From the NCBI GenBank assembly GCA_036274675.1, contig DASUFE010000058.1, positions 1 through 64,000 on the forward strand: a stretch of 64,000 bases of DNA, given 5' to 3'. Source of the stretch: DASUFE01 sp036274675 (GTDB lineage Bacteria; Pseudomonadota; Gammaproteobacteria; HTCC5015). Of the stretch, positions 8,961 through 17,227 are shown piece after piece. Within the stretch, counting starts at the first letter, position 1; every line of letters starts with the position of its first letter. The notes below the pieces were generated by a model. It was given only the letters and a program-made list of their open reading frames with translations. It was not told the origin of the DNA and ran no database searches. The position numbers and the translations under genes were made by a program.

Positions 8961-9638
8961 TCAGGGGTTCAACTGGTCTGTGGAGCTCTCCGGCCGCCAG
9001 ATCACCTTTTTCTCCCGGTTCGACGACGCCTCCGAACTGCTGCCAAAGTCTATAACCAGGCTGAGCCCCACTAAATCAATGTCACTTCCCGCCGTCTCCG
9101 CGGAAGTCAGAAACTGAAGGTTCACGGAAAAATCCTTGGCGATATCCTTGTATTTTTCATACTCAAGGCGGATAGCCGTTTTTTCGCTCAGTCGAAAGTC
9201 GATCCCAGCCCCTATGTAGGGACTGGAGCCGGATTTTTGGGAGGAACCGGAAGCCGGGATGCCGACAAACGCGTCCGACCTATAGTCGGCACTCCAGTAG
9301 TCAAGTCCTAATCGCAGGAATCCGCCTAGAGATTGTGTCAGCTCCCCGTTGAGAACGGCGGCCACGGTAATCGCCTTGGCTCTGATCTGATCTGTTCGAT
9401 CCCGCTGCGGGAAATGCGCCGAATATTTCCCAAAGCTAATATACCCAAACTCCACACCGTAATTCGAGTCTCGAGACGGCCCCCCGAAAATCTTGAGATA
9501 GTTATCCTCATCGTCAACCCGGTCGGCAGAACCGCTGGTATCGAAATCCGCGGTGGCGGTACCGGTCCCAACACCAAAATAACCCGCGTTTACGGGATCA
9601 CAAAAAACAAGCGCTAAAAAGGCAACTATATAACGCAT
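8961..9638 (-). CDS. Small outer-membrane beta-barrel protein
   Basis: The 225-residue secreted protein has a signal peptide (hydrophobic residues 4-14, likely cleavage after VNAG region near residue 18). The body is rich in alternating hydrophobic/polar strands: YFGVGTGTATADF, YGVEFGYISFGKYS, LRLGLDYWSADYR, PYIGAGIDFRLSEKTAIRLEYEKY. This is the pattern of eight-stranded OmpA-like/OmpW-like barrels. The end, DLVGLSLVIDFGSS, resembles a last strand followed by about 20 extra charged residues, so the barrel does not end in the usual terminal aromatic residue. It stands alone and its role is unknown. Confidence 0.72.
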   Translation of the reverse strand: MRYIVAFLALVFCDPVNAGYFGVGTGTATADFDTSGSADRVDDEDNYLKIFGGPSRDSNYGVEFGYISFGKYSAHFPQRDRTDQIRAKAITVAAVLNGELTQSLGGFLRLGLDYWSADYRSDAFVGIPASGSSQKSGSSPYIGAGIDFRLSEKTAIRLEYEKYKDIAKDFSVNLQFLTSAETAGSDIDLVGLSLVIDFGSSSEASSNREKKVIWRPESSTDQLNP

Positions 9639-9732
9639 GCGAACTCCCTATTAAAATTTTAGATATGACCCGCGTTAATCATTGAGCACGATATTTTGCG
9701 CACAAAATAAGACTTTGGCTGCAACAGAAATA

Positions 9733-10320
9733 TTATTTTTCAATATATTTCCAGTTCCGGACCCTGCCTTGCGCCAGCCATTCGACCGCGGTTGCCAGGC
9801 GCTTGTCCCGGGTGGCATCGGTTTTAGCGCCGGCGATCCATTCCACATATTCCTTGCGCCGGCTGTAACTGAAGTTCCTGAAAGTCGCCAAGGCTTTCCT
9901 GTTTTTCCGCAAAGCGCTCATGAAACAGGCGGGAACGGTCAATTCCTTTTCCACTTTCAGTTTTCCGGCAACAGCCTTGGGCTGCTCGTTCAAGCGCATC
10001 GCCCGCTTGATCAGCTCCGTCACGGCCGTGTCAGAAGGCAGGTCAGTCAGAGCTGTTATTCTTCCCAACTGCCCCATTCCCGGCCTGGACTTCTTTCGCA
10101 ATTCCTTATGCCAAAAGAAAAAAGCGCAGTGCGCCTTGAAAGCCGCCATGCCGCAGAGGATGCGGCTTCGATACAGGAAAGACGGAGCTCCCCACTTCAG
10201 GGTCTCCTCGACTTGAGGGCAGGCTGCATGCACACGCTTACGCAGATGCTTGAGGACCGGTCTTGCGAAGGGCGCGGCCTTTGCGATATAGGTATCCAGG
10301 CGCGGATCTTTTTTAGCCAT
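9733..10320 (-). CDS. YdeI/OmpD-associated family (DUF1801-OmdA) protein
   Basis: The 195-residue cytosolic protein has an N-terminal DUF1801-like part (DTYIAKAAPFARPVLKHLR, EETLKWGAPSF) and a C-terminal OmdA-type part (VPACFMSALRKNRKA, SRRKEYVEWIAGAKTDATRDKR, about residues 115-190). Similar proteins are annotated as YdeI/OmpD-associated, but no biochemical role is settled. The ATG at 10320 overlaps the stop of the upstream PutAbiC gene by 8 bases, so the two are probably translated from one message. Confidence 0.85.
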   Translation of the reverse strand: MAKKDPRLDTYIAKAAPFARPVLKHLRKRVHAACPQVEETLKWGAPSFLYRSRILCGMAAFKAHCAFFFWHKELRKKSRPGMGQLGRITALTDLPSDTAVTELIKRAMRLNEQPKAVAGKLKVEKELTVPACFMSALRKNRKALATFRNFSYSRRKEYVEWIAGAKTDATRDKRLATAVEWLAQGRVRNWKYIEK

Positions 10321-11107
10321 AGGCGCTACCGTCATACAGCGCAAAATGTTCGGGGTTCAGCAACCGGTTCCCGGACATGCTTTTGAGCATGGCGTATTTT
10401 TCGAGCAATACCTTGAATTTTCCACCCTTATCAAGCCCCGTCAGCGCGCTGTAAAAAATCATGACCAGCTCGAAGCTGGACAGCTGTGCACGCACAAAGT
10501 TGGTATAGAGTTTTTTATTCGCCACGTCGCTGGTATCAACGAATTTGAGCACATTGTACAGATTGCTGAAATAAGGACCGACTTCCGATTCGTAGTCTTC
10601 GTAGAACAGAAGATAGGTCCGATTGATCTTTTCCTGCTCAGCGACGCCCTTGAAAGGCTTGATCTTCCATACCTTGCTGAATTTCTCGTGCAGAAACTTG
10701 AAACAGTCCCTGCCCTTCACAACATGCCCGTTGGGCGCATTCAAATCTATAGAATTGGTGATGTCGTTCTGCAGGCGCAACAGCTCGAAGAAAGTATCTT
10801 CGAAGCTTTGCTTCTTTAGCGTGACATTCTGCGCCTGCAGCTGCTCGACCTGCGCCTTCATCTCCGCGTGCGCCAGTTGCAGTTCATGATGCTGCAATTT
10901 AAGCTCGCGCCGCTGCAGGAATATGGTGTAGATAAGAGCGGCGAAAGCAAGGCCGGAAAAAAGCGCGTTGACCGAGCCGAACATGTCGCCGAAGGTGCCC
11001 CGGTCCGGCCGGTTCTCCAGGAAATACCAGCTCAGCAGCCAGACACCCAATACAAAGCCGAACAGCAGTGCCGGGAAAAGCCATCCGGTTTTACTGATCC
11101 TGGACAT
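10313..11107 (-). CDS. Putative phage abortive infection protein (PutAbiC family)
   Basis: The 264-residue membrane protein has two N-terminal membrane segments (about residues 8-29 and 43-64), a coiled-coil stretch (about 66-100, heptad-rich with LQHHELQLAHAEMKAQVEQ) and a soluble domain. That domain opens with SFEDTFFELLRLQNDI, the hallmark of the PutAbiC family, and contains a conserved YFSNLYNVLKFVD-type segment. The family is named for an abortive-infection link, but most members are uncharacterised. The gene starts one base after the stop of a 59-codon membrane-peptide gene and overlaps the YdeI-like gene by 8 bases. It lies downstream of thrC on the same strand. Confidence 0.8.
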   Translation of the reverse strand: MSRISKTGWLFPALLFGFVLGVWLLSWYFLENRPDRGTFGDMFGSVNALFSGLAFAALIYTIFLQRRELKLQHHELQLAHAEMKAQVEQLQAQNVTLKKQSFEDTFFELLRLQNDITNSIDLNAPNGHVVKGRDCFKFLHEKFSKVWKIKPFKGVAEQEKINRTYLLFYEDYESEVGPYFSNLYNVLKFVDTSDVANKKLYTNFVRAQLSSFELVMIFYSALTGLDKGGKFKVLLEKYAMLKSMSGNRLLNPEHFALYDGSAYG

Positions 11108-11108
11108 A

Positions 11109-11288
11109 TCAAAAGAGAGAGTGGCCCTGGATAACCGAGAGAAAAAGTATATAGGCGAAAATCAGGCCCAGTGCCAGAGCCACCGTGGAAAACAGGTTCT
11201 TGAGAAGTGTGACGCCCCGCTTCCCGAATCCGTAGCGGGCCAGCAATGACAGGGCTATAAGGACCAGCAGGACAAGGACGACACGCAT
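11109..11288 (-). CDS. 59-residue two-segment membrane peptide
   Basis: A short reading frame reads MRVVLVLLVLIALSLL at its start, then a basic turn (ARYGFGKRG), then a second hydrophobic segment (about residues 33-52), ending in HSLF. That is two membrane spans joined by a positively charged loop. The ATG at 11288 is 17 bases after the thrC stop, and its TGA is separated from the PutAbiC ATG by one base. Such tight packing in one strand argues that it is real and translationally coupled to PutAbiC. I do not recognise a family. A conserved partner of PutAbiC or a thrC-linked membrane peptide are both possible. Confidence 0.65.
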   Translation of the reverse strand: MRVVLVLLVLIALSLLARYGFGKRGVTLLKNLFSTVALALGLIFAYILFLSVIQGHSLF

Positions 11289-11305
11289 GCCGCTTTATAA
11301 AGGTA

Positions 11306-12448
11306 TCAGGAAAGCTTGTCCAATATGGCGCGCTTGACAGCATCCAGATTGGGTTCAATGGTGCTGATCGCGCCGCTCTGCTTGATGGCGGTTTCAGGGT
11401 CCTTGAGGCCGTGCCCGGTCAGTGTACAGACGATGGTGCCGCCCGCCGGTATCTTGCCGTTCTGCAAGTCCTTCAGCGCGCCGGCAACCGAGACGGCCGA
11501 TGCGGGCTCGCAGAATATGCCTTCGCGTTCGGCCAGCAGTTTCTGCACGCGCAGGATTTCACTGTCTTCGAATTCATCGAACCAGCCGCCGGATTCACGG
11601 CTCGCGGCCCAGGCGTAGTCCCAGGATTGCGGATTACCGATGCGGATCGCGGTCGCCACCGTTTCCGGATTCGCTACCGGCCCGCCGCGCATGAAGGGCG
11701 CGGAACCGGCGGCCTGGTAACCCAGCATCACCGGGCGGGTTTTGACGCGGGGCGGAACTTTATACTTGCGATCCCTCTTGCTCATGGTGTGAGCGGCGGT
11801 GTCCTTCGCCGCGGTGGAATATTCGGTATAACCGATCCAGTGCGCCGCAATATTGGCGGCATTGCCGACCGGCAGGCAGTGGTAATCGGGTGCGCGACCC
11901 AGGGCCTCGATGATTTCGAAGGCAATGGTCTTCTGGCCGTGCGGACGATAGGGATTGATGGAGTTGACGATGCCGACCGGCGCTTCCTGCGCGACTTCCT
12001 TGACGAGCCGCATGCCGTCGTCGAAGTTGCCCTTGATCTGGATCACGGTGGAACCGTGCATCATCGCCTGCGCCAGCTTGCCCATCGCGATCTTGCCGTC
12101 CGGTATCAGCACGAAACAGCGGATGCCGGCGCGCGCCGCATAGGCGGCGGCCGAAGCCGAGGTGTTGCCGGTGGAAGCGCAGATAATGGCGCGCCCGCCG
12201 TCATGCACGATCCTGGTAACCGCGACCGTCATGCCGCGGTCCTTGAAGGAGCCGGTCGGATTCGCACCCTCGAACTTCACATACAGCTCGGCATCCACGC
12301 CCAGTTCGCGCGGCAGGTTCTCCAGCCGGATCAGCGGCGTATTGCCTTCGTTCAGTGTAACTGCCTTGACCTTTTTCGGCAGCGGCAGGTAATCGCGGTA
12401 ACGGTTGATAAGTCCGGTGTAGAGGACGGGCTTTTTCTTTGTAGGCAT
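11306..12448 (-). CDS. thrC: Threonine synthase
   Basis: PLP enzyme converting O-phosphohomoserine to threonine, the last step of threonine synthesis. The 380-residue product is of the short form. The PLP lysine is in GSFKDRGM near residue 69, followed by CASTGNTSASAAAYAARAG, the phosphate-binding LPVGNAANI and the C-terminal VCTLTGHGLKDPE. It lies 87 bases downstream of hom and is probably in the same transcript alaC-hom-thrC. The gap contains a small TGGCC/GGCCA hairpin near 12489-12501 but no clear terminator. The next gene on the strand begins 17 bases after its stop. Confidence 0.95.
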   Translation of the reverse strand: MPTKKKPVLYTGLINRYRDYLPLPKKVKAVTLNEGNTPLIRLENLPRELGVDAELYVKFEGANPTGSFKDRGMTVAVTRIVHDGGRAIICASTGNTSASAAAYAARAGIRCFVLIPDGKIAMGKLAQAMMHGSTVIQIKGNFDDGMRLVKEVAQEAPVGIVNSINPYRPHGQKTIAFEIIEALGRAPDYHCLPVGNAANIAAHWIGYTEYSTAAKDTAAHTMSKRDRKYKVPPRVKTRPVMLGYQAAGSAPFMRGGPVANPETVATAIRIGNPQSWDYAWAASRESGGWFDEFEDSEILRVQKLLAEREGIFCEPASAVSVAGALKDLQNGKIPAGGTIVCTLTGHGLKDPETAIKQSGAISTIEPNLDAVKRAILDKLS

Positions 12449-12535
12449 TACTAAATGTCCTTAAAAGTTTTCATCCCCCTGGCCTTCGGCCATCCCCCCC
12501 GCTGGGCGGAGCCCTGCGTAGGAACAGGAGGGATT

Positions 12536-13861
12536 CTATTGCAGGGCTTCGACGCGGATGCGCGTCACTTTGCCGGCGATAGTGTCCAGGCTTTCGATGC
12601 GCTTGATGGCGGCATCGATCTGTTTTTCGCGTACCCGCTGGGTGAGCAGTATGACCGGCACGGTGTCGTTTGATTCAGATTCTTTCTGCACGATGGCTTC
12701 GATGCTGATGCCGGCTTCGCCGAGCACGGTCGTCACCAGCCCCATCACGCCCGGCCTGTCGGCGGCGAGCAGCCGCAGATAATAGGCGGACTCGATTTCG
12801 GAAACCGGCAGGATCGCGGTTTCGCTCAGCGAGTCGGGCTGGAATGCGAGATGCGGCACGCGGTTTTCGGGGTCGGTGGTCAGGGAACGCACCACGTCGA
12901 CCAGATCCGCGACCACCGCCGACCCCGTCGGCAGAGCCCCGGCGCCCGCGCCATAATATAAGGTGGGTCCCACGGCGTCCGCCATCACCAGCACCGCGTT
13001 CATAACGCCATTGACATTGGCAATCAGCCGCCGTTGCGGAATCAGCGTCGGATGCACGCGCAACTCGATGCCCGTCGCGGTGCGGCGCGCGATACCGAGG
13101 TGCTTGATCCGATATCCCAACTGCTCGGCGTAGCCGACATCCTCGCGCGTGATCTTGCTGATGCCCTCGGTATATACCTTCTCGAACTGCAGCGGAATAC
13201 CGAAGGCGATGGAGGCCAGGATTGTCAGCTTGTGCGCGGCGTCGATGCCTTCAACGTCGAAGGTGGGGTCCGCCTCGGCGTAACCGAGCTGTTGCGCCTC
13301 TTTCAGTACATCGACAAAGGCGCGACCTTTGTCGCGCATTTCGGTCAGGATGAAATTGCCAGTACCATTGATGATACCCGCGATCCATTCGATGCGGTTC
13401 GCCGCCAGGCCCTCGCGAATGGCCTTAATGATGGGCACGCCGCCCGCGACCGCGGCCTCGAAGGCCACCGTCACGCCGCGCTGCTGCGCGGCTTTGAAAA
13501 TCTCGTTGCCATGGCGTGCGATCAACGCCTTGTTCGCCGTCACCACATGCTTGCCGTTGGCGATCGCCTGCAGCACCAGCTGGCGCGCCGGCTCATAGCC
13601 GCCGATCAGTTCGATCACGACGGCGACCTCGGGGTCGTTCACTACCGCGAAGGCGTCCTTGCTGAGCTTGCTGCCGCTGATATCGGTCTTCAGCTGTGAA
13701 GGATCACGCGAGTCGGCTACATGGCTGATCACGATGCCGCGCCCCGCGCGGCGGCTGATTTCGTCCGCGTTGCGGCGCAACACTTCGAAAGTGCCGCCGC
13801 CCACGGTGCCCAGGCCCAGCAGGCCGACCTTGACCGGCGGCAGTTTGGAATTCTTCGTCAT
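12536..13861 (-). CDS. hom: Homoserine dehydrogenase
   Basis: Reduces aspartate semialdehyde to homoserine with NAD(P)H, the branch point to threonine and methionine. The 441 residues show the N-terminal nucleotide-binding GLLGLGTVGGGTFE, the catalytic region VAGGVPIIKAIREGLAANRI with GIINGTGNFILTEM, the substrate segment QLGYAEADPTFDVEGIDAAHKL, and a C-terminal ACT domain (about residues 355-435), likely for threonine feedback. The ATG at 13861 overlaps the stop of the aminotransferase by four bases (ATGA), which indicates translational coupling. Hom next to an AlaC-type aminotransferase is common in betaproteobacteria. Confidence 0.96.
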   Translation of the reverse strand: MTKNSKLPPVKVGLLGLGTVGGGTFEVLRRNADEISRRAGRGIVISHVADSRDPSQLKTDISGSKLSKDAFAVVNDPEVAVVIELIGGYEPARQLVLQAIANGKHVVTANKALIARHGNEIFKAAQQRGVTVAFEAAVAGGVPIIKAIREGLAANRIEWIAGIINGTGNFILTEMRDKGRAFVDVLKEAQQLGYAEADPTFDVEGIDAAHKLTILASIAFGIPLQFEKVYTEGISKITREDVGYAEQLGYRIKHLGIARRTATGIELRVHPTLIPQRRLIANVNGVMNAVLVMADAVGPTLYYGAGAGALPTGSAVVADLVDVVRSLTTDPENRVPHLAFQPDSLSETAILPVSEIESAYYLRLLAADRPGVMGLVTTVLGEAGISIEAIVQKESESNDTVPVILLTQRVREKQIDAAIKRIESLDTIAGKVTRIRVEALQ

Positions 13862-15048
13862 TTCAGGTACCCGTCCTTCCGGAACATATTGCGAATGCCG
13901 CGTACCGCCTGGCGCGTGCGGTGGGGATTCTCGATCAGGCTGAACCGCACGTGATCGTCACCGTATTCGCCGAAACCGATTCCGGGCGATACCGCGACCT
14001 TGGCGTCGATCAGCAGTTTTTTCGCAAATTCAAGCGAACCCATCGCCTTGTAGGGTTCAGGTATCGGCGCCCACACGAACATGGTGGCCTTCGGCTTTTC
14101 CACATGCCAGCCAATGGAATTCAAACCCTCGCACAGCACGTCGCGGCGCTCACGGTAGGTTTCGCAGATTTCCGCGACACAACTCTGGTCGCCTTCGAGC
14201 GCCAGGATGGCCGCCACCTGGATGGGCGTAAACATACCGTAATCAAGATAGGATTTCATGCGCGCCAGCGCGTTGACCAGCACCGGATTGCCGCACATGA
14301 AGCCGACCCGCCACCCCGGCATGTTGTAAGTCTTGGACAGTGTATAAAACTCCACCGCCACATCCTTGGCGCCCGGCACCTGCAGAATGGACGGGCACTT
14401 ATAGCCGTCGAACGCGATTTCGGCATAGGCGATATCGTTCACCACCCAGATCTCGTGCTCACGCGCCACCTGCACCACGCGCTCGTAGAAATCCAGGTCC
14501 ACGCATTGGGTGGTGGGATTGCCGGGGAAATTGATAATCAGCATCTTCGGCTTGGGAAAGGCGTTCTTGATCGAACGCTCCAGCTCAGTGAAAAAATCCA
14601 CCCCTTCCCGCAGCGGCACATGCCGCACGTCCGCGCCGGCAATCACAATGCTGTAGGGATGAATCGGATAGGCCGGATTGGGTACCAGCACCGCGTCGCC
14701 GGGACCCACGGTGGCCAGTGCCAGATGCGCGAGCCCTTCCTTGGAACCGATGGTGACAATGGCCTCTTTCTCCGGATCCAACTCGACGCCGAAGCGAACC
14801 TTATACCAGTGGGTAATGGCCTTGCGCAGCCGTGGTATGCCGCGGGATAAGGAATACCGGTGAGTGTCCGGCCGTTCCGAGGCCTCCCGCAGTTTATCGA
14901 CGATATGCTGGGGGGTCGGGCCATCCGGGTTACCCATGCCGAAGTCGATGATATCCTCGCCCTTGGCACGCGCCTTGGACTTCAATTCGGTGACGACGTT
15001 GAAGACATAGGTGGGCAGGCGGTTTATACGTTGGAAATCGGTTTTCAC
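13858..15048 (-). CDS. alaC: AlaC-type pyridoxal-phosphate aminotransferase
   Basis: Fold-type I aminotransferase of the AlaC group (glutamate-pyruvate transamination, alanine supply). The PLP lysine lies in YTLSKTYNMPGWRVGF. The conserved IGSKEGLAHLALA, NPAYPIHPYSIVIAGA and NFPGNPTTQ segments are all present. The frame is open to 15108, but a GTG at 15048 gives the family-like start (KTDFQRINRLPTYVFN) and 396 residues; a TTG at 15108 is the alternative. It is the first gene of the alaC-hom-thrC run. The low-GC restriction-modification pair lies directly upstream. Confidence 0.9.
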   Translation of the reverse strand: MKTDFQRINRLPTYVFNVVTELKSKARAKGEDIIDFGMGNPDGPTPQHIVDKLREASERPDTHRYSLSRGIPRLRKAITHWYKVRFGVELDPEKEAIVTIGSKEGLAHLALATVGPGDAVLVPNPAYPIHPYSIVIAGADVRHVPLREGVDFFTELERSIKNAFPKPKMLIINFPGNPTTQCVDLDFYERVVQVAREHEIWVVNDIAYAEIAFDGYKCPSILQVPGAKDVAVEFYTLSKTYNMPGWRVGFMCGNPVLVNALARMKSYLDYGMFTPIQVAAILALEGDQSCVAEICETYRERRDVLCEGLNSIGWHVEKPKATMFVWAPIPEPYKAMGSLEFAKKLLIDAKVAVSPGIGFGEYGDDHVRFSLIENPHRTRQAVRGIRNMFRKDGYLK

Positions 15049-15196
15049 GGCCAGAATTCGCGTTTCAAGAAGAACGCGTACCTTACTAATCTCCGTAAAT
15101 ACTGTCAAATTAGGGGATTTTAAATCCGGGGGTAGTTAGGGGACTTCCACCCCTTCCTACATTAATTAGCCCTACTTAAATTTTATAGATATAGAC

Positions 15197-16045
15197 CTAA
15201 ACAGGGGTAAACAACGTTTGAGGTGAAATTTTCGCCTCAAGCGCCTGAATAATCTGTTCTAGCTCTATTCGAGCTTCGGCCTGAAGACCTAAGCATAGGC
15301 CTATACCTTCTGCATCCGTACTAAGACGGGACTGCAGCGCAAGTTTAAAAGACTCATCAGACTGCCTCTCCATACGGTAAGCGTGAAGCTGCATTGAATC
15401 CCCGATAACAGCAGGATTTTTTAGGTGAGCAAAATTAAATTCTTGGCTCATATATTTTAGAAGCTTATCTTGCACAACGAGCACTAGTTTCTTATTAACG
15501 TGCTCGAAAGTTTGTATCTTATGATGCATCTGAACCAAGATTGTCTTTGCCGTCATTTTCCAATTCATGCCATAAGTTTTATCAGAATCTTCAGCGACGC
15601 CTCCCTCCAGACCAAGAGACCTTAACAATCTTTGCCGCTCAGGCCACACGGTGCCAGTGGTATCCAATGTCTGGAGTTCAATTCCAACAAAATCCTTGAT
15701 TTTTCCATCTTTGGTGGAAACCAAGAAATAATCAACGCTTCCACCAGGAATAGAAATCTCGGGCACGATATGCAACTCATTACCTGGCTCATGAGTTGTC
15801 AAAAGGTGAAAACAATCAATAAAAATTTGTCGCCTTTCAAGAAGGCGTGTAGGGCAAATTATAATTGGCTCTTGCTCTTTCCCATACAAAACGGCACACG
15901 AACCAATCGAAGTCTCAGGTTCACTCTTGCGAACCTTATAACATCTTTTACCCAGGAAAGGACAACGTTGTTGTTGTACAACTTTTTTCCAATCTTCATT
16001 TAGTTTTGATATTGAACATCCAAATAATTCAATAATACGGCTCAT
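15197..16045 (-). CDS. NotI-family type II restriction endonuclease
   Basis: The 282-residue protein resembles the NotI endonuclease family. The N-terminal part has the metal-site cysteine pattern CPF..RCYKVRK...IGSC followed by IIICPTRLLERR. The middle has a PD-(D/E)xK-like core: PGGSVDYFLV, then DFVGIELQTLDTTG. The C-terminal half is of unknown specificity. The ATG at 16045 overlaps the methyltransferase stop by four bases, so endonuclease translation is coupled to the modification enzyme. The pair is visibly A/T-richer than its neighbours; for example the 60 bases from 16681 hold only 17 G+C. The target site cannot be read from sequence; GCGGCCGC is only a guess by family. Confidence 0.8.
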   Translation of the reverse strand: MSRIIELFGCSISKLNEDWKKVVQQQRCPFLGKRCYKVRKSEPETSIGSCAVLYGKEQEPIIICPTRLLERRQIFIDCFHLLTTHEPGNELHIVPEISIPGGSVDYFLVSTKDGKIKDFVGIELQTLDTTGTVWPERQRLLRSLGLEGGVAEDSDKTYGMNWKMTAKTILVQMHHKIQTFEHVNKKLVLVVQDKLLKYMSQEFNFAHLKNPAVIGDSMQLHAYRMERQSDESFKLALQSRLSTDAEGIGLCLGLQAEARIELEQIIQALEAKISPQTLFTPV

Positions 16046-17196
16046 AGAAGTGACTCACAGCGAGTAGAAGCCAGCTCTAAATATTTACGAGATATATCTA
16101 TACCAATCGATTTTCTACTTAAACTCCTTGCAGCATAAAGAGTAGTCCCTGTCCCACAGAAAAAATCTAATACAACCCCATTTTCAGGACATGTAGCAAG
16201 TATTGGTATTCGGCATAAATCTACAGGATATGGAGCAAAGTGAGATTCTCTCCTTTGGGTATCCTCTGGAATGATATTCCACACATCACTTGGCTTACTT
16301 CCATTTGGATGATAACGCAAAATACAAAATCCTTTTTCCTTCAATTCTTTAGCTCGCCCAGACACCTTCTCACTATCAGAATGAGTAGCTCGTTGTTGCC
16401 CTCTAATAATCATCCTAAAATCAGAAACACGCCCTAACGCAACTTCTGAAAGCATCTTATCGAGGGCCTTAAAAGCCTCTCCCTTCTCTTCTCTAGTTAG
16501 CTCAGTAGAAAGCTCAATTTGACGTTTATATCTAACACCCGAAACACCGGTTCCAGATATAACAGCGCCATTAACCACTTTTGTCTCTCTTGGTTTTGAA
16601 CGAATTGCATCAGTGTTATAAAAATATCCTTTGGCACGTTTCACAAAATGAAAAACATTTTCATGAACATTTCCCAGACGATCCTTTGTATTGTCCATGC
16701 CACTTTTAACTTTATTCCAAATAATGCTATTTCTTAATACCCAGCCCTGCTCATCAGTAAGCATAAAAACGACACGCCAAGGAATACCTACTAAACCTTT
16801 ATTCTCGTAAGTATCGCCAATATTTAGCCAAAAGGACCCTTCAGGTTTGAGTACCCTTTTAAGCTCAAGAAATATTTCCCCTAAATTTTTAATATAAAGC
16901 TTGTAATCTAATTCCAATCCAATTCCACCATCCAAATATTCCCTTTTCCCCCAATAAGGGGGGGATGTCATTGAACAATCGATTGATTCCGAAGGAAGCT
17001 CTTTAAGGACTTTTAGAGCGTCCCCTTGCAATAACAAGGGAGCAGTAAATGCAGACTCCTCAATATATGCTGTACAAGCTTTATGGTAATTATTATCAAC
17101 TATTAGAGACCGATAGCCCGAATCAACAGTAAGATTCTGTTGAATTCCATCAGAGAATTTTCTTCTTAAAGACATGCCAAGAGTATGCTTGAGCAT
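16042..17196 (-). CDS. Type II DNA methyltransferase, beta class (probable N4-cytosine)
   Basis: S-adenosylmethionine-dependent DNA methyltransferase of 384 residues in the beta order: the catalytic motif IV (TSPPYWG, about residue 78) precedes the SAM motif I (DFFCGTGTTLYAARS, about residue 346). An SPPY motif usually means N4-cytosine modification, but some adenine enzymes share it. It precedes the NotI-family endonuclease with a four-base overlap, so it should protect the host at the same site. ATG at 17196; MSLRRKF at 17175 is an alternative start. No controller-protein gene is present. A hairpin covers the start codon. Low GC suggests horizontal acquisition between alaC and the urea transporter genes. 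Confidence 0.88.
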   Translation of the reverse strand: MLKHTLGMSLRRKFSDGIQQNLTVDSGYRSLIVDNNYHKACTAYIEESAFTAPLLLQGDALKVLKELPSESIDCSMTSPPYWGKREYLDGGIGLELDYKLYIKNLGEIFLELKRVLKPEGSFWLNIGDTYENKGLVGIPWRVVFMLTDEQGWVLRNSIIWNKVKSGMDNTKDRLGNVHENVFHFVKRAKGYFYNTDAIRSKPRETKVVNGAVISGTGVSGVRYKRQIELSTELTREEKGEAFKALDKMLSEVALGRVSDFRMIIRGQQRATHSDSEKVSGRAKELKEKGFCILRYHPNGSKPSDVWNIIPEDTQRRESHFAPYPVDLCRIPILATCPENGVVLDFFCGTGTTLYAARSLSRKSIGIDISRKYLELASTRCESLL

Positions 17197-17214
17197 CCCA
17201 GCATGTTCAAGTAT
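17185..17214 (-). promoter_or_regulatory. Hairpin covering the methyltransferase start codon
   Basis: CTTGAGCAT at 17188-17196 pairs with ATGTTCAAG at 17203-17211 (one mismatch across a six-base loop) and extends by G-T and A-T pairs to 17185/17214. In the mRNA the ATG of the methyltransferase (17196-17194) is at the inner end of one arm. No Shine-Dalgarno sequence is visible. It could be an RNA structure or an operator limiting expression. Confidence 0.45.
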
Positions 17215-17227
17215 TGAGATTTTTAGC

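Noticed and set aside
10313..11107. Prophage suggested by the abortive-infection gene
   Set aside because: No integrase, structural or replication phage genes lie nearby and neighbours are threonine-synthesis genes; the name refers only to the family.
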